Shown here one piece after another: positions 38,311 to 50,300 of a stretch of DNA of 64,000 bases. The position numbers were made by a program, and so were the translations under genes. The stretch is taken from NCBI RefSeq assembly GCF_050947335.1, contig NW_027473473.1, positions 232,754 through 296,753 of the forward strand, given 5' to 3'. The DNA is from Megachile rotundata. Its lineage: Eukaryota; Arthropoda; Insecta; Hymenoptera; Megachilidae. The notes beneath the pieces were generated by a model that did not search any database, was not told the origin of the DNA, and saw only the letters and a program-made list of their open reading frames with translations. Each line of letters begins with the position of its first letter. Position 1 is the first letter of the stretch.

Positions 38311-41058
38311 GTGGTTGTGTGAATGTGATTGTGTGATTGTGATTGTGTGATTGTGATTGTGTGACCGTAATTGTGTGATCATTATTGTGTGATCGTGATT
38401 GTGTGATCGTGATTGTGTGACCGTGATTGTGTGATCGTGATTTTGTGATTGTGTGATTGTGTTACCGTTATTGTGTGACCGTGATTGTGTGGTTGCGACT
38501 GTGCGATTGTGATTGTGTGATTGTGTGATTGTGTGATTGTGTGACTGTGTGATTGTGTGATTGTGTGATTGTGTGATTGTGTGATTGTGATTGTGTGATT
38601 GTGATTGTGTGATAGTGTCTGTGTGATTGTGTGAGTGTGTGATTGTGTGATTGTGTGATTGTGAGATTGTGTGATTGTGTGATTGAGTGACTGTGTGATT
38701 GTGTGATTGTGTGATTGTGTGATTGTGTGAATGTGTGATTGTGTGACCGTGATTGTGTGATTGATGATTGTGTGATTGTGTGATTGTGTGATTGTGTGAT
38801 TGTGTGATTGTGTGATTGTGTGAATGTGTGATTGTGTGACCGTGATTGTGTGATCGTGATTGTGTGATTGCGTGATTGTGATTGTGATTGTGTGATTGTG
38901 TGACTGTGATTGTGTGACCGTGATTGTGTGACCGTAATTGTGTGATCATGATTGTGTGATCGTGATTGTGTGATCGTGATTGTGTGACCGTGATTGTGTG
39001 ATCGTGATTTTGTGATTGTGTGATTGTGTTACCGTTACTGTGTGACCGTGATTGTGTGGTTGCGACTGTGTGATTGTGACTTTGTGATTGCGTAAGTGTG
39101 TTATTGTGTGATTGAGTGATTGTGTGACTGTGTGATTGTGTGATTGTGTGATTTTGTGATTGTGTGATTGTGTGATTGTGTGACCGTGATTGTGTGACCG
39201 CGATTTTGTGACCGTGATTGTGTGACCGTGATTGAGTGACCGTGATTGAGTGACCGTGATTGTGTGATTGTGTGATTGTGTGATTGTGTGATTGTCTGGT
39301 TGTGTGATTGTGTGATTGTGTGACTGTGTGATTGTGTGATTGTGTGATTGTGCGATTGTGATTGTGTGATTGTGTGATTGTGTGACTGTGTGATTGTGTG
39401 ATTGTGTGATTGTGTGATTGTGTGATTGTGTGATTGCGTGATTGTGTGATTGTGTGATTGTGTGATTGTGTGATTGAGTGATTGTGTGATTGTGTGATTG
39501 TGTAATTGTGATTGTGTGATTGTGTGATTGTGATTGTGTGAATGTGTGATTGTGTGATTGTGTGATTGTGTGATTGTGTGATTGTGTGATTGTGTAATTG
39601 TGTGATTGCGTGATTGTGTAGTTGTGCGATCGTGATTGTGTGATCGTGATTGTGTGATTGCGTGATTGTGATTGTGTGATTGTGTGACTGTGATTGTGTG
39701 ACCGTGATTGTGTGACCGTGATTGTGTGATCATGATTGTGTGATCGTGATTGTGTGATCGTGATTGAGTGACCGTGATTGTGTGATCGTGATTTTGTGAT
39801 TGTGTGATTGTGTGATTGTGTGATTGTGTGAATGTGTGATTGTGTTACCGTTATTGTGTGACCGTGATTGTGTGGTTGCGACTGTGTGATTGTGACTGTG
39901 TGATTGTGTGAGTGTGTTATTGTGTGATTGAGTGATTGTGTGACTGTGTGATTGTGTGATTGTGTGATTGTGTGATTTTATGATTGTGTGATTGTGTGAT
40001 TGTGTGACCGTGATTGTGTGACCGCGATTTTGTGACCGTGATTGTGTGACCGTGATTGAGTGACCGTGATTGAGTGACCGTGATTGTGTGATCGTGTGAT
40101 TGTGTGATTGTGTGATTGTGTGATTGTGATTGTGTGATTGTGATTGTGTGATTGTGATTGTGTGATTGTGATTGTGTGATTATGATTGTGTGATTGTGAT
40201 TGTGTGATTGTGATTGTGTGATTGTGATTGTGTGAATGTGATTGTGTGATTGTGATTGTGTGATTGTGATTGTGTGACCGTAATTGTGTGATCATGATTG
40301 TGTGATCGTGATTGTGTGATCGTGATTGTGTGACCGTGATTGTGTGATCGTGATTTTGTGATTGTGTGATTGTGTGATTGTGTTACCGTTATTGTGTGAC
40401 CGTGATTGTGTGGTTGCGACTGTGCGATTGTGATTGTGTGATTGTGTGATTGTGTGATTGTGTGATTGTGTGATTGTGTGATTGTGTGACTGTGTGATTG
40501 TGTGATTGTGTGATTGTGTGATTGTGTGATTGTGTGATTGTGTGATTGTGATTGTGTGATTGTGATTGTGTGATAGTGTCTGTGTGATTGTGTGAGTGTG
40601 TGATTGTGTGATTGTGTGATTGTGAGATTGTGTGATTGTGTGATTGAGTGATTGTGTGATTGTGTGATTGTGTGATTATGTGATTGTGTGATTGTGTGAT
40701 TGTGTGATTGTGTGATTGTGTGATTGTGTGATTGTGTGATTGAGTGATTGCGTGCTTGTGTGATTGTGTGATTTTGTGATTGAGTGATTGTGTGATTGTG
40801 TGATTGTGTGATTGTGTGAATGTGTGATTGTGTGACCGTGATTGTGTGACCGTGATTGTGTGATTGATGATTGTGTGATTGTGTGATTGTGTGATTGTGT
40901 GATTGTGTGATTGTGTGATTGTGTGATTGTGTGATTGTGTGATTGTGTGATTGTGTGATTGTGTGATTGTGTGATTGCGTGATTGTGTGGTTGTGCGATC
41001 GTGATTGTGTGATTGCGTGATTGTGATTGTGTGATTGTGTGACTGTGATTGTGTGACC

Positions 41059-41215
41059 GTGATTGTGTGACCGTAATTGTGTGATCATGATTGTGTGATC
41101 GTGATTGTGTGATCGTGATTGTGTGACCGTGATTGTGTGACCGTAATTGTGTGATCATGATTGTGTGATCGTGATTGTGTGATCGTGATTGTGTGACCGT
41201 GATTGTGTGATCGTG
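41059..41215 (+). repeat. 70-bp tandem duplication of the left-block core
   Basis: The GACCGTAATT, GATCATGATT, GATCG, GATCG, GACCG series (five 14-mers, 70 bp) is present twice in a row: GATCAT occurs at 41083 and again at 41153. The same doubled core is at 44875/44945 in copy 2 of the 3,792-bp repeat. Elsewhere the core is single. This is a gain of exactly five 14-mers. Confidence 0.83.
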
Positions 41216-41394
41216 ATTTTGTGATTGTGTGATTGTGTGATTGTGTTACCGTTATTGTGTGACCGTGATTGTGTGGTTGCGACCGTGTGATTGTGTCTGT
41301 GTGATTGTGTGAGTGTGTTATTGTGTGAATGAGTGATTGGGTGACTGTGTGATTGTGTGATTGTGTGATTTTGTGATTGTGTGATTGTGTGATT

Positions 41395-41700
41395 GTGTGG
41401 CCGTGATTGTGTGACCGCGATTTTGTGACCGTGATTGTGTGACCGTGATTGAGTGACCGTGATTGAGTGACCGTGATTGTGTGGTTGCGACTGTGTGATT
41501 GTGACTGTGTGATTGTGTGAGTGTGTTATTGTGTGATTGAGTGATTGTGTGACTGTGTGATTGTGTGATTGTGTGATTGTGTGATTTTGTGATTGTGTGA
41601 TTGTGTGATTGTGTGACCGTGATTGTGTGACCGCGATTTTGTGACCGTGATTGTGTGACCGTGATTGAGTGACCGTGATTGAGTGACCGTGATTGTGTGA
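41395..41700 (+). repeat. Double right block: class A cassette followed by a landmark-less class B arm
   Basis: Landmark 41247 is followed by a class A arm and right block (GACCGCG near 41415). A class B arm (GGTTGCGACTGTG, GTGACTGTG, GTTATTG) then starts without its own TTACCGTTA and leads to a second right block (41632). The first block has GTGTGGCCG (41397) where GACCG is usual. The chimera recurs at 45207/45424. Confidence 0.82.
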
Positions 41701-41742
41701 TTGTGTGATTGTGTGATTGTGTGACTGTGTGATTGTGTGATT

Positions 41743-44700
41743 GTGTGATTGTGTGATTGTGTGATTGTGATTGTGTGATTGTGATTGTGTGATTGTGATT
41801 GTGTGATTGTGATTGTGTGATTGTGATTGTGTGATTGTGATTGTGTGATTGTGATTGTGTGATTGTGATTGTGTGATTGTGATTGTGTGATTGTGATTGT
41901 GTGATTGTGATTGTGTGATTGTGATTGTGTGATTGTGATTGTGTGATTGTGATTGTGTGATTGTGATTGTGTGATTGTGATTGTGTGATTGTGATTGTGT
42001 GATTGTGATTGTGTGATTGTGATTGTGTGATTGTGATTGTGTGATTGTGATTGTGTGATTGTGATTGTGTGATTGTGATTGTGTGATTGTGATTGTGTGA
42101 TTGTGGTTGTGTGAATGTGATTGTGTGATTGTGATTGTGTGATTGTGATTGTGTGACCGTAATTGTGTGATCATTATTGTGTGATCGTGATTGTGTGATC
42201 GTGATTGTGTGACCGTGATTGTGTGATCGTGATTTTGTGATTGTGTGATTGTGTTACCGTTATTGTGTGACCGTGATTGTGTGGTTGCGACTGTGCGATT
42301 GTGATTGTGTGATTGTGTGATTGTGTGATTGTGTGACTGTGTGATTGTGTGATTGTGTGATTGTGTGATTGTGTGATTGTGATTGTGTGATTGTGATTGT
42401 GTGATAGTGTCTGTGTGATTGTGTGAGTGTGTGATTGTGTGATTGTGTGATTGTGAGATTGTGTGATTGTGTGATTGAGTGACTGTGTGATTGTGTGATT
42501 GTGTGATTGTGTGATTGTGTGAATGTGTGATTGTGTGACCGTGATTGTGTGATTGATGATTGTGTGATTGTGTGATTGTGTGATTGTGTGATTGTGTGAT
42601 TGTGTGATTGTGTGAATGTGTGATTGTGTGACCGTGATTGTGTGATCGTGATTGTGTGATTGCGTGATTGTGATTGTGATTGTGTGATTGTGTGACTGTG
42701 ATTGTGTGACCGTGATTGTGTGACCGTAATTGTGTGATCATGATTGTGTGATCGTGATTGTGTGATCGTGATTGTGTGACCGTGATTGTGTGATCGTGAT
42801 TTTGTGATTGTGTGATTGTGTTACCGTTACTGTGTGACCGTGATTGTGTGGTTGCGACTGTGTGATTGTGACTTTGTGATTGCGTAAGTGTGTTATTGTG
42901 TGATTGAGTGATTGTGTGACTGTGTGATTGTGTGATTGTGTGATTTTGTGATTGTGTGATTGTGTGATTGTGTGACCGTGATTGTGTGACCGCGATTTTG
43001 TGACCGTGATTGTGTGACCGTGATTGAGTGACCGTGATTGAGTGACCGTGATTGTGTGATTGTGTGATTGTGTGATTGTGTGATTGTCTGGTTGTGTGAT
43101 TGTGTGATTGTGTGACTGTGTGATTGTGTGATTGTGTGATTGTGCGATTGTGATTGTGTGATTGTGTGATTGTGTGACTGTGTGATTGTGTGATTGTGTG
43201 ATTGTGTGATTGTGTGATTGTGTGATTGCGTGATTGTGTGATTGTGTGATTGTGTGATTGTGTGATTGAGTGATTGTGTGATTGTGTGATTGTGTAATTG
43301 TGATTGTGTGATTGTGTGATTGTGATTGTGTGAATGTGTGATTGTGTGATTGTGTGATTGTGTGATTGTGTGATTGTGTGATTGTGTAATTGTGTGATTG
43401 CGTGATTGTGTAGTTGTGCGATCGTGATTGTGTGATCGTGATTGTGTGATTGCGTGATTGTGATTGTGTGATTGTGTGACTGTGATTGTGTGACCGTGAT
43501 TGTGTGACCGTGATTGTGTGATCATGATTGTGTGATCGTGATTGTGTGATCGTGATTGAGTGACCGTGATTGTGTGATCGTGATTTTGTGATTGTGTGAT
43601 TGTGTGATTGTGTGATTGTGTGAATGTGTGATTGTGTTACCGTTATTGTGTGACCGTGATTGTGTGGTTGCGACTGTGTGATTGTGACTGTGTGATTGTG
43701 TGAGTGTGTTATTGTGTGATTGAGTGATTGTGTGACTGTGTGATTGTGTGATTGTGTGATTGTGTGATTTTATGATTGTGTGATTGTGTGATTGTGTGAC
43801 CGTGATTGTGTGACCGCGATTTTGTGACCGTGATTGTGTGACCGTGATTGAGTGACCGTGATTGAGTGACCGTGATTGTGTGATCGTGTGATTGTGTGAT
43901 TGTGTGATTGTGTGATTGTGATTGTGTGATTGTGATTGTGTGATTGTGATTGTGTGATTGTGATTGTGTGATTATGATTGTGTGATTGTGATTGTGTGAT
44001 TGTGATTGTGTGATTGTGATTGTGTGAATGTGATTGTGTGATTGTGATTGTGTGATTGTGATTGTGTGACCGTAATTGTGTGATCATGATTGTGTGATCG
44101 TGATTGTGTGATCGTGATTGTGTGACCGTGATTGTGTGATCGTGATTTTGTGATTGTGTGATTGTGTGATTGTGTTACCGTTATTGTGTGACCGTGATTG
44201 TGTGGTTGCGACTGTGCGATTGTGATTGTGTGATTGTGTGATTGTGTGATTGTGTGATTGTGTGATTGTGTGATTGTGTGACTGTGTGATTGTGTGATTG
44301 TGTGATTGTGTGATTGTGTGATTGTGTGATTGTGTGATTGTGATTGTGTGATTGTGATTGTGTGATAGTGTCTGTGTGATTGTGTGAGTGTGTGATTGTG
44401 TGATTGTGTGATTGTGAGATTGTGTGATTGTGTGATTGAGTGATTGTGTGATTGTGTGATTGTGTGATTATGTGATTGTGTGATTGTGTGATTGTGTGAT
44501 TGTGTGATTGTGTGATTGTGTGATTGTGTGATTGAGTGATTGCGTGCTTGTGTGATTGTGTGATTTTGTGATTGAGTGATTGTGTGATTGTGTGATTGTG
44601 TGATTGTGTGAATGTGTGATTGTGTGACCGTGATTGTGTGACCGTGATTGTGTGATTGATGATTGTGTGATTGTGTGATTGTGTGATTGTGTGATTGTGT

Positions 44701-45534
44701 GATTGTGTGATTGTGTGATTGTGTGATTGTGTGATTGTGTGATTGTGTGATTGTGTGATTGTGTGATTGCGTGATTGTGTGGTTGTGCGATCGTGATTGT
44801 GTGATTGCGTGATTGTGATTGTGTGATTGTGTGACTGTGATTGTGTGACCGTGATTGTGTGACCGTAATTGTGTGATCATGATTGTGTGATCGTGATTGT
44901 GTGATCGTGATTGTGTGACCGTGATTGTGTGACCGTAATTGTGTGATCATGATTGTGTGATCGTGATTGTGTGATCGTGATTGTGTGACCGTGATTGTGT
45001 GATCGTGATTTTGTGATTGTGTGATTGTGTGATTGTGTTACCGTTATTGTGTGACCGTGATTGTGTGGTTGCGACCGTGTGATTGTGTCTGTGTGATTGT
45101 GTGAGTGTGTTATTGTGTGAATGAGTGATTGGGTGACTGTGTGATTGTGTGATTGTGTGATTTTGTGATTGTGTGATTGTGTGATTGTGTGGCCGTGATT
45201 GTGTGACCGCGATTTTGTGACCGTGATTGTGTGACCGTGATTGAGTGACCGTGATTGAGTGACCGTGATTGTGTGGTTGCGACTGTGTGATTGTGACTGT
45301 GTGATTGTGTGAGTGTGTTATTGTGTGATTGAGTGATTGTGTGACTGTGTGATTGTGTGATTGTGTGATTGTGTGATTTTGTGATTGTGTGATTGTGTGA
45401 TTGTGTGACCGTGATTGTGTGACCGCGATTTTGTGACCGTGATTGTGTGACCGTGATTGAGTGACCGTGATTGAGTGACCGTGATTGTGTGATTGTGTGA
45501 TTGTGTGATTGTGTGACTGTGTGATTGTGTGATT
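41743..45534 (+). repeat. 3,792-bp tandem duplication, copy 2
   Basis: Direct repeat of 37951-41742: landmarks 42255, 42822, 43638, 44176 and 45039; GATTGATGATTG at 42551 and 44654; GTCTGGTTG at 43089. Identity continues 51 bp past the copy end, to 45585, before the sequence goes to GATAGTGTCTG instead of the long 14-mer run. Identical minus-strand peptides of 210, 105, 302 and 160 residues in the two copies are a direct consequence. Confidence 0.88.
41759..42102 (+). repeat. 14-mer run, about 24 units (copy 2)
   Basis: The counterpart of 37967-38310 at 3,792 bp, equal in length. Equal length in such a slippage-prone run argues that the duplication is very recent or an assembly product. Confidence 0.87.
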
Positions 45535-47392
45535 GTGTGATTGTGTGATTGTGTGATTGTGATTGTGTGATTGTGATTGTGTGATAGTGTCTGTGTGATT
45601 GTGTGAGTGTGTGATTGTGTGATTGTGTGATTGTGAGATTGTGTGATTGTGTGATTGAGTGACTGTGTGATTGTGTGATTGTGTGATTGTGTGATTGTGT
45701 GATTGTGTGATTGTGTGATTGTGTGATTGTGTGATTGTGTGATTGTGTGATTGAGTGATTGTGTGCTTGTGTGATTGTGTGATTTTGTGATTGAGTGATT
45801 GTGTGATTGTGTGATTGTGTGATTGTGTGAATGTGTGATTGTGTGACCGTGATTGTGTGATTGATGATTGTGTGATTGTGTGATTGTGTGATTGTGTGAT
45901 TGTGTGATTGTGTGATTGTGTGATTGTGTGATTGTGTGATTGTGTGATTGTGTGATTGTGTGATTGTGTGATTGTGTGATTGTGTGATTGCGTGATTGTG
46001 TGGTTGTGCGATCGTGATTGTGTGATCGTGATTGTGTGATTGCGTGATTGTGATTGTGTGATTGTGTGACTGTGATTGTGTGACCGTGATTGTGTGACCG
46101 TAATTGTGTGATCATGATTGTGTGATCGTGATTGTGTGATCGTGATTGTGTGACCGTGATTGTGTGATCGTGATTTTGTGATTGTGTGATTGTGTGATTG
46201 TGTTACCGTTATTGTGTGACCGTGATTGTGTGGTTGCGACTGTGTGATTGTGACTTTGTGATTGTGTGAGTGTGTTATTGTGTGATTGAGTGATTGTGTG
46301 ACTGTGTGATTGTGTGATTGTGTGATTTTGTGATTGTGTGATTGTGTGATTGTGTGACCGTGATTGTGTGACCGCGATTTTGTGACCGTGATTGTGTGAC
46401 CGTGATTGAGTGACCGTGATTGAGTGACCGTGATTGTGTGATTGTGTGATTGTGTGATTGTGTGATTGTCTGGTTGTGTGATTGTGTGACTGTGTGATTG
46501 TGTGATTGTGTGATTGTGCGATTGTGATTGTGTGATTGTGTGATTGTGTGATTGTGTGACTGTGTGATTGTGTGATTGTGTGATTGTGTGATTGTGTGGT
46601 TGTGTGATTGCGTGATTGTGTGATTGTGTGATTGTGTGATTGTGTGATTGAGTCATTGTGTGATTGTGTGATTGTGTGATTGTGTAATTGTGATTGTGCG
46701 ATTGTGATTGTGTGATTGTGTGATTGTGTGATTGTGAGATTGTGTTATTGTGTGATTGTGTGGTTGTGCGATCGTGATTGTGTGATGGTGATTGTGTGAT
46801 TGCGTGATTGTGATTGTGTGATTGTGTGACTGTGATTGTGTGACCGTGATTGTGTGACCGTAATTGTGTGATTGTGATTGTGTGATTGTGATTGTGTGAT
46901 TGTGATTGTGTGATTGTGATTGTGTGATTGTGATTGTGTGGTTGTGATTGTGTGATTGTGATTGTGTGATTGTGATTGTGTGATTGTGATTGTGTGATTG
47001 TGATTGTGTGATTGTGATTGTGTGATTGTGTGATTGTGTGATTGTGAGATTGTGTGATTGTGTGATTTTGTGATTGTGTGATTGAGTTATGTGTGCTTGT
47101 GTGATTGTGTGGTTGTGTGATTGAGTGATTGTGTGCTTGTGTGATTGTGTGATTTTGTGATTGAGTGATTGTGTGATTGTGTTATTGTGTGATTGTGTGA
47201 TTGTGTGATTGTGTGATTGTGTGATTGAGTGATTGTGTGCTTGTGTGATTGTGTGATTGTGTGATTGTGTGATTGTGTGATTGTGTGATTGTGTGACTGT
47301 GTGATTGTGTGATTGTGTCATTGTGTGATTGTATGATTGTGTGATTGTGTGATTGTGTGATTGTGTGATTGTGTGATTGTGTGATTGTGTGA
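45535..47392 (+). repeat. Modules 45.5-47.4 kb between the two tandem duplications
   Basis: One landmark (46204, class B with GACTTTG). It contains GATTGATGATTG (45859), GTCTGGTTG (46468), the GATTGAGTCATTG to GATGGTGATTG segment (about 46649-46797), a 14-mer run (46863-47025) and the register-shifting GATTGAGTTATGTG unit (47081). The last two features recur in the 7.3-kb copies, so this segment is related to them. Confidence 0.75.
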
Positions 47393-50300
47393 TTGTGTGA
47401 TTGTGTGATTGTGTGATAGTGTGATTGTGTGATTGTGTGATTGTGTGATTGTGTGATTGCGTGATTGTGTGGTTGTGCGATCGTGATTGTGTGATCGTGA
47501 TTGTGTGATTGCGTGATTGTGATTGTGTGATTGTGTGACTGTGATTGTGTGACCGTGATTGTGTGACCGTAATTGTGTGATCATGATTGTGTGATCATGA
47601 TTGTGTGACCGTGATTGTGTGATCGTGATTTTGTGATTATGTGATTGTGTGATTGTGTGAATGTGTGATTGTGTTACCGTTATTGTGTGACCGTGATTGT
47701 GTGGTTGCGACTGTGTGGTTGTGATTGTGTGATTGTGTGAGTGTGTTATTGTGTGATTGAGTGATTGTGTGACTGTGTGATTGTGTGATTGTGTGATTTT
47801 GTGATTGTGTCATTGTGTGATTGTGTGACCGTGATTGTGTGACCGCGATTTTGTGACCGTGATTGTGTGACCGTGATTGAGTGACCGTGATTGAGTGACC
47901 GTGATTGTGTGATCGCGTGATTGTGTGATTGTGTGATTGTGATTGTGTGATTGTGATTGTGTGATTGTGATTGTGTGATTGTGATTGTGTGATTGTGATT
48001 GTGTGATTGTGATTGTGTAATTGTGATTGTGTGATAGTGTCTGTGTGATTGTGTGAGTGTGTGATTGTGTGATTGTGTGATTGTGTGGTTGTGTGATTGT
48101 GTGACTGTGTGATTGTGTGATTGTGTGATTGTGCGATTGTGATTGTGTGATTGTGTGATTGTGTGATTGTGTGATTGTGTGATTGTCTGGTTGTGTGATT
48201 GTGTGACTGTGTGATTGTGTGATTGTGTGATTGTGCGATTGTGATTGTGTGATTGTGTGATTGTGTGATTGTGTGACTGTGTGATTGTGTGATTGTGTGA
48301 TTGTGTGATTGTGTGGTTGTGTGATTGCGTGATTGTGTGATTGTGTGATTGTGTGATTGTGTGATTGAGTCATTGTGTGATTGTGTGATTGTGTGATTGT
48401 GTAATTGTGATTGTGCGATTGTGATTGTGTGATTGTGTGATTGTGTGATTGTGAGATTGTGTTATTGTGTGATTGTGTGGTTGTGCGATCGTGATTGTGT
48501 GATGGTGATTGTGTGATTGCGTGATTGTGATTGTGTGATTGTGTGACTGTGATTGTGTGACCGTGATTGTGTGACCGTAATTGTGTGATTGTGATTGTGT
48601 GATTGTGATTGTGTGATTGTGATTGTGTGATTGTGATTGTGTGGTTGTGATTGTGTGATTGTGATTGTGTGATTGTGATTGTGTGATTGTGATTGTGTGA
48701 TTGTGATTGTGTGATTGTGATTGAGTGATTGTGTGATTGTGTGATTGTGTGATTGCGTGATTGTGTGAATGTGTGATTGTGTGACCGTGATTGTGTGATT
48801 GTGTGATTGTGTGATTGTGTGATTGTGTGATTGTGTGATTGTGTGATAGTGTGATTGTGTGATTGTGTGATTGTGTGATTGTGTGATTGCGTGATTGTGT
48901 GGTTGTGCGATCGTGATTGTGTGATCGTGATTGTGTGATTGCGTGTTTGTGATTGTGTGATTGTGTGACTGTGATTGTGTGACCGTGATTGTGTGACCGT
49001 AATTGTGTGATCATGATTGTGTGATCATGATTGTGTGACCGTGATTGTGTGATCGTGATTTTGTGATTATGTGATTGTGTGATTGTGTGAATGTGTGATT
49101 GTGTTACCGTTATTGTGTGACCGTGATTGTGTGGTTGCGACTGTGTGATTGTGATTGTGTGATTGTGTGAGTGTGTTATTGTGTGATTGAGTGATTGTGT
49201 GACTGTGTGATTGTGTGATTGTGTGATTTTGTGATTGTGTCATTGTGTGATTGTGTGACCGTGATTGTGTGACCGCGATTTTGTGACCGTGATTGTGTGA
49301 CCGTGATTGAGTGACCGTGATTGAGTGACCGTGATTGTGTGATCGCGTGATTGTGTGATTGTGTGATTGTGATTGTGTGATTGTGATTGTGTGATTGTGA
49401 TTGTGTGATTGTGATTGTGTGATTGTGATTGTGTGATTGTGATTGTGTGATTGTGATTGTGTGATTGTGATTGTGTAATTGTGATTGTGTGATAGTGTCT
49501 GTGTGATTGTGTGAGTGTGTGATTGTGTGATTGTGTGATTGTGTGGTTGTGTGATTGTGTGACTGTGTGATTGTGTGATTGTGTGATTGTGCGATTGTGA
49601 TTGTGTGATTGTGTGATTGTGTGATTGAGTGATTGTGTGCTTGTGTGATTGTGTGATTTTGTGATTGAGTGATTGTGTGATTGTGTGATTGTGTGATTGT
49701 GTGATTGTGTGATTGTGTGATTGTGTGATTGTGTGATTGTGTCATTGTGTGATTGTGTGATTGTGTGATTGTGTGATTGTGTGATTGTGTGATTGTGTGA
49801 TTGTGTGATTGTGTGATTGTGTGATTGTGTGATTGTGTGATTGTGTGATTGTGTGATAGTGTGATTGTGTGATTGTGTGATTGTGTGATTGTGTGATTGC
49901 GTGATTGTATGGTTGTGCGATCGTGATTGTGTGATCGTGATTGTGTGATTGCGTGATTGTGATTGTGTGATTGTGTGACTGTGATTGTGTGACCGTGATT
50001 GTGTGACCGTAATTGTGTGATCATGATTGTGTGATCATGATTGTGTGACCGTGATTGTGTGATCGTGATTTTGTGATTATGTGATTGTGTGATTGTGTGA
50101 ATGTGTGATTGTGTTACCGTTATTGTGTGACCGTGATTGTGTGGTTGCGACTGTGTGATTGTGATTGTGTGATTGTGTGAGTGTGTTATTGTGTGATTGA
50201 GTGATTGTGTGACTGTGTGATTGTGTGATTGTGTGATTTTGTGATTGTGTCATTGTGTGATTGTGTGACCGTGATTGTGTGACCGCGATTTTGTGACCGT

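Larger units (their letters stand above)
37951..41742 (+). repeat. 3,792-bp tandem duplication, copy 1
   Basis: Landmarks 38463 (C), 39030 (B, GACTTTG), 39846 (B), 40384 (C) and 41247 (A) all recur exactly 3,792 bp later. Private variants do too: GTGGTTGTGTGAATG (38311), GATCATTATTG (38377), GATTGCGTAAGTG (39088), GTCTGGTTG (39297) and both GATTGATGATTG sites (38759, 40862). I saw no difference between copies. The match at this offset runs from 37951 (mismatch at 37950) to 41793, where a T faces an A at 45586. The period equals 474 x 8 bp. A very recent duplication or an assembly duplication would look the same. Confidence 0.88.

Noticed and set aside
37951..45534. Mobile element insertion as cause of the 3.79-kb repeat
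   Set aside because: There are no terminal repeats, target-site duplications or coding content. The edges fall inside ordinary monomers, as expected for unequal exchange or assembly duplication.
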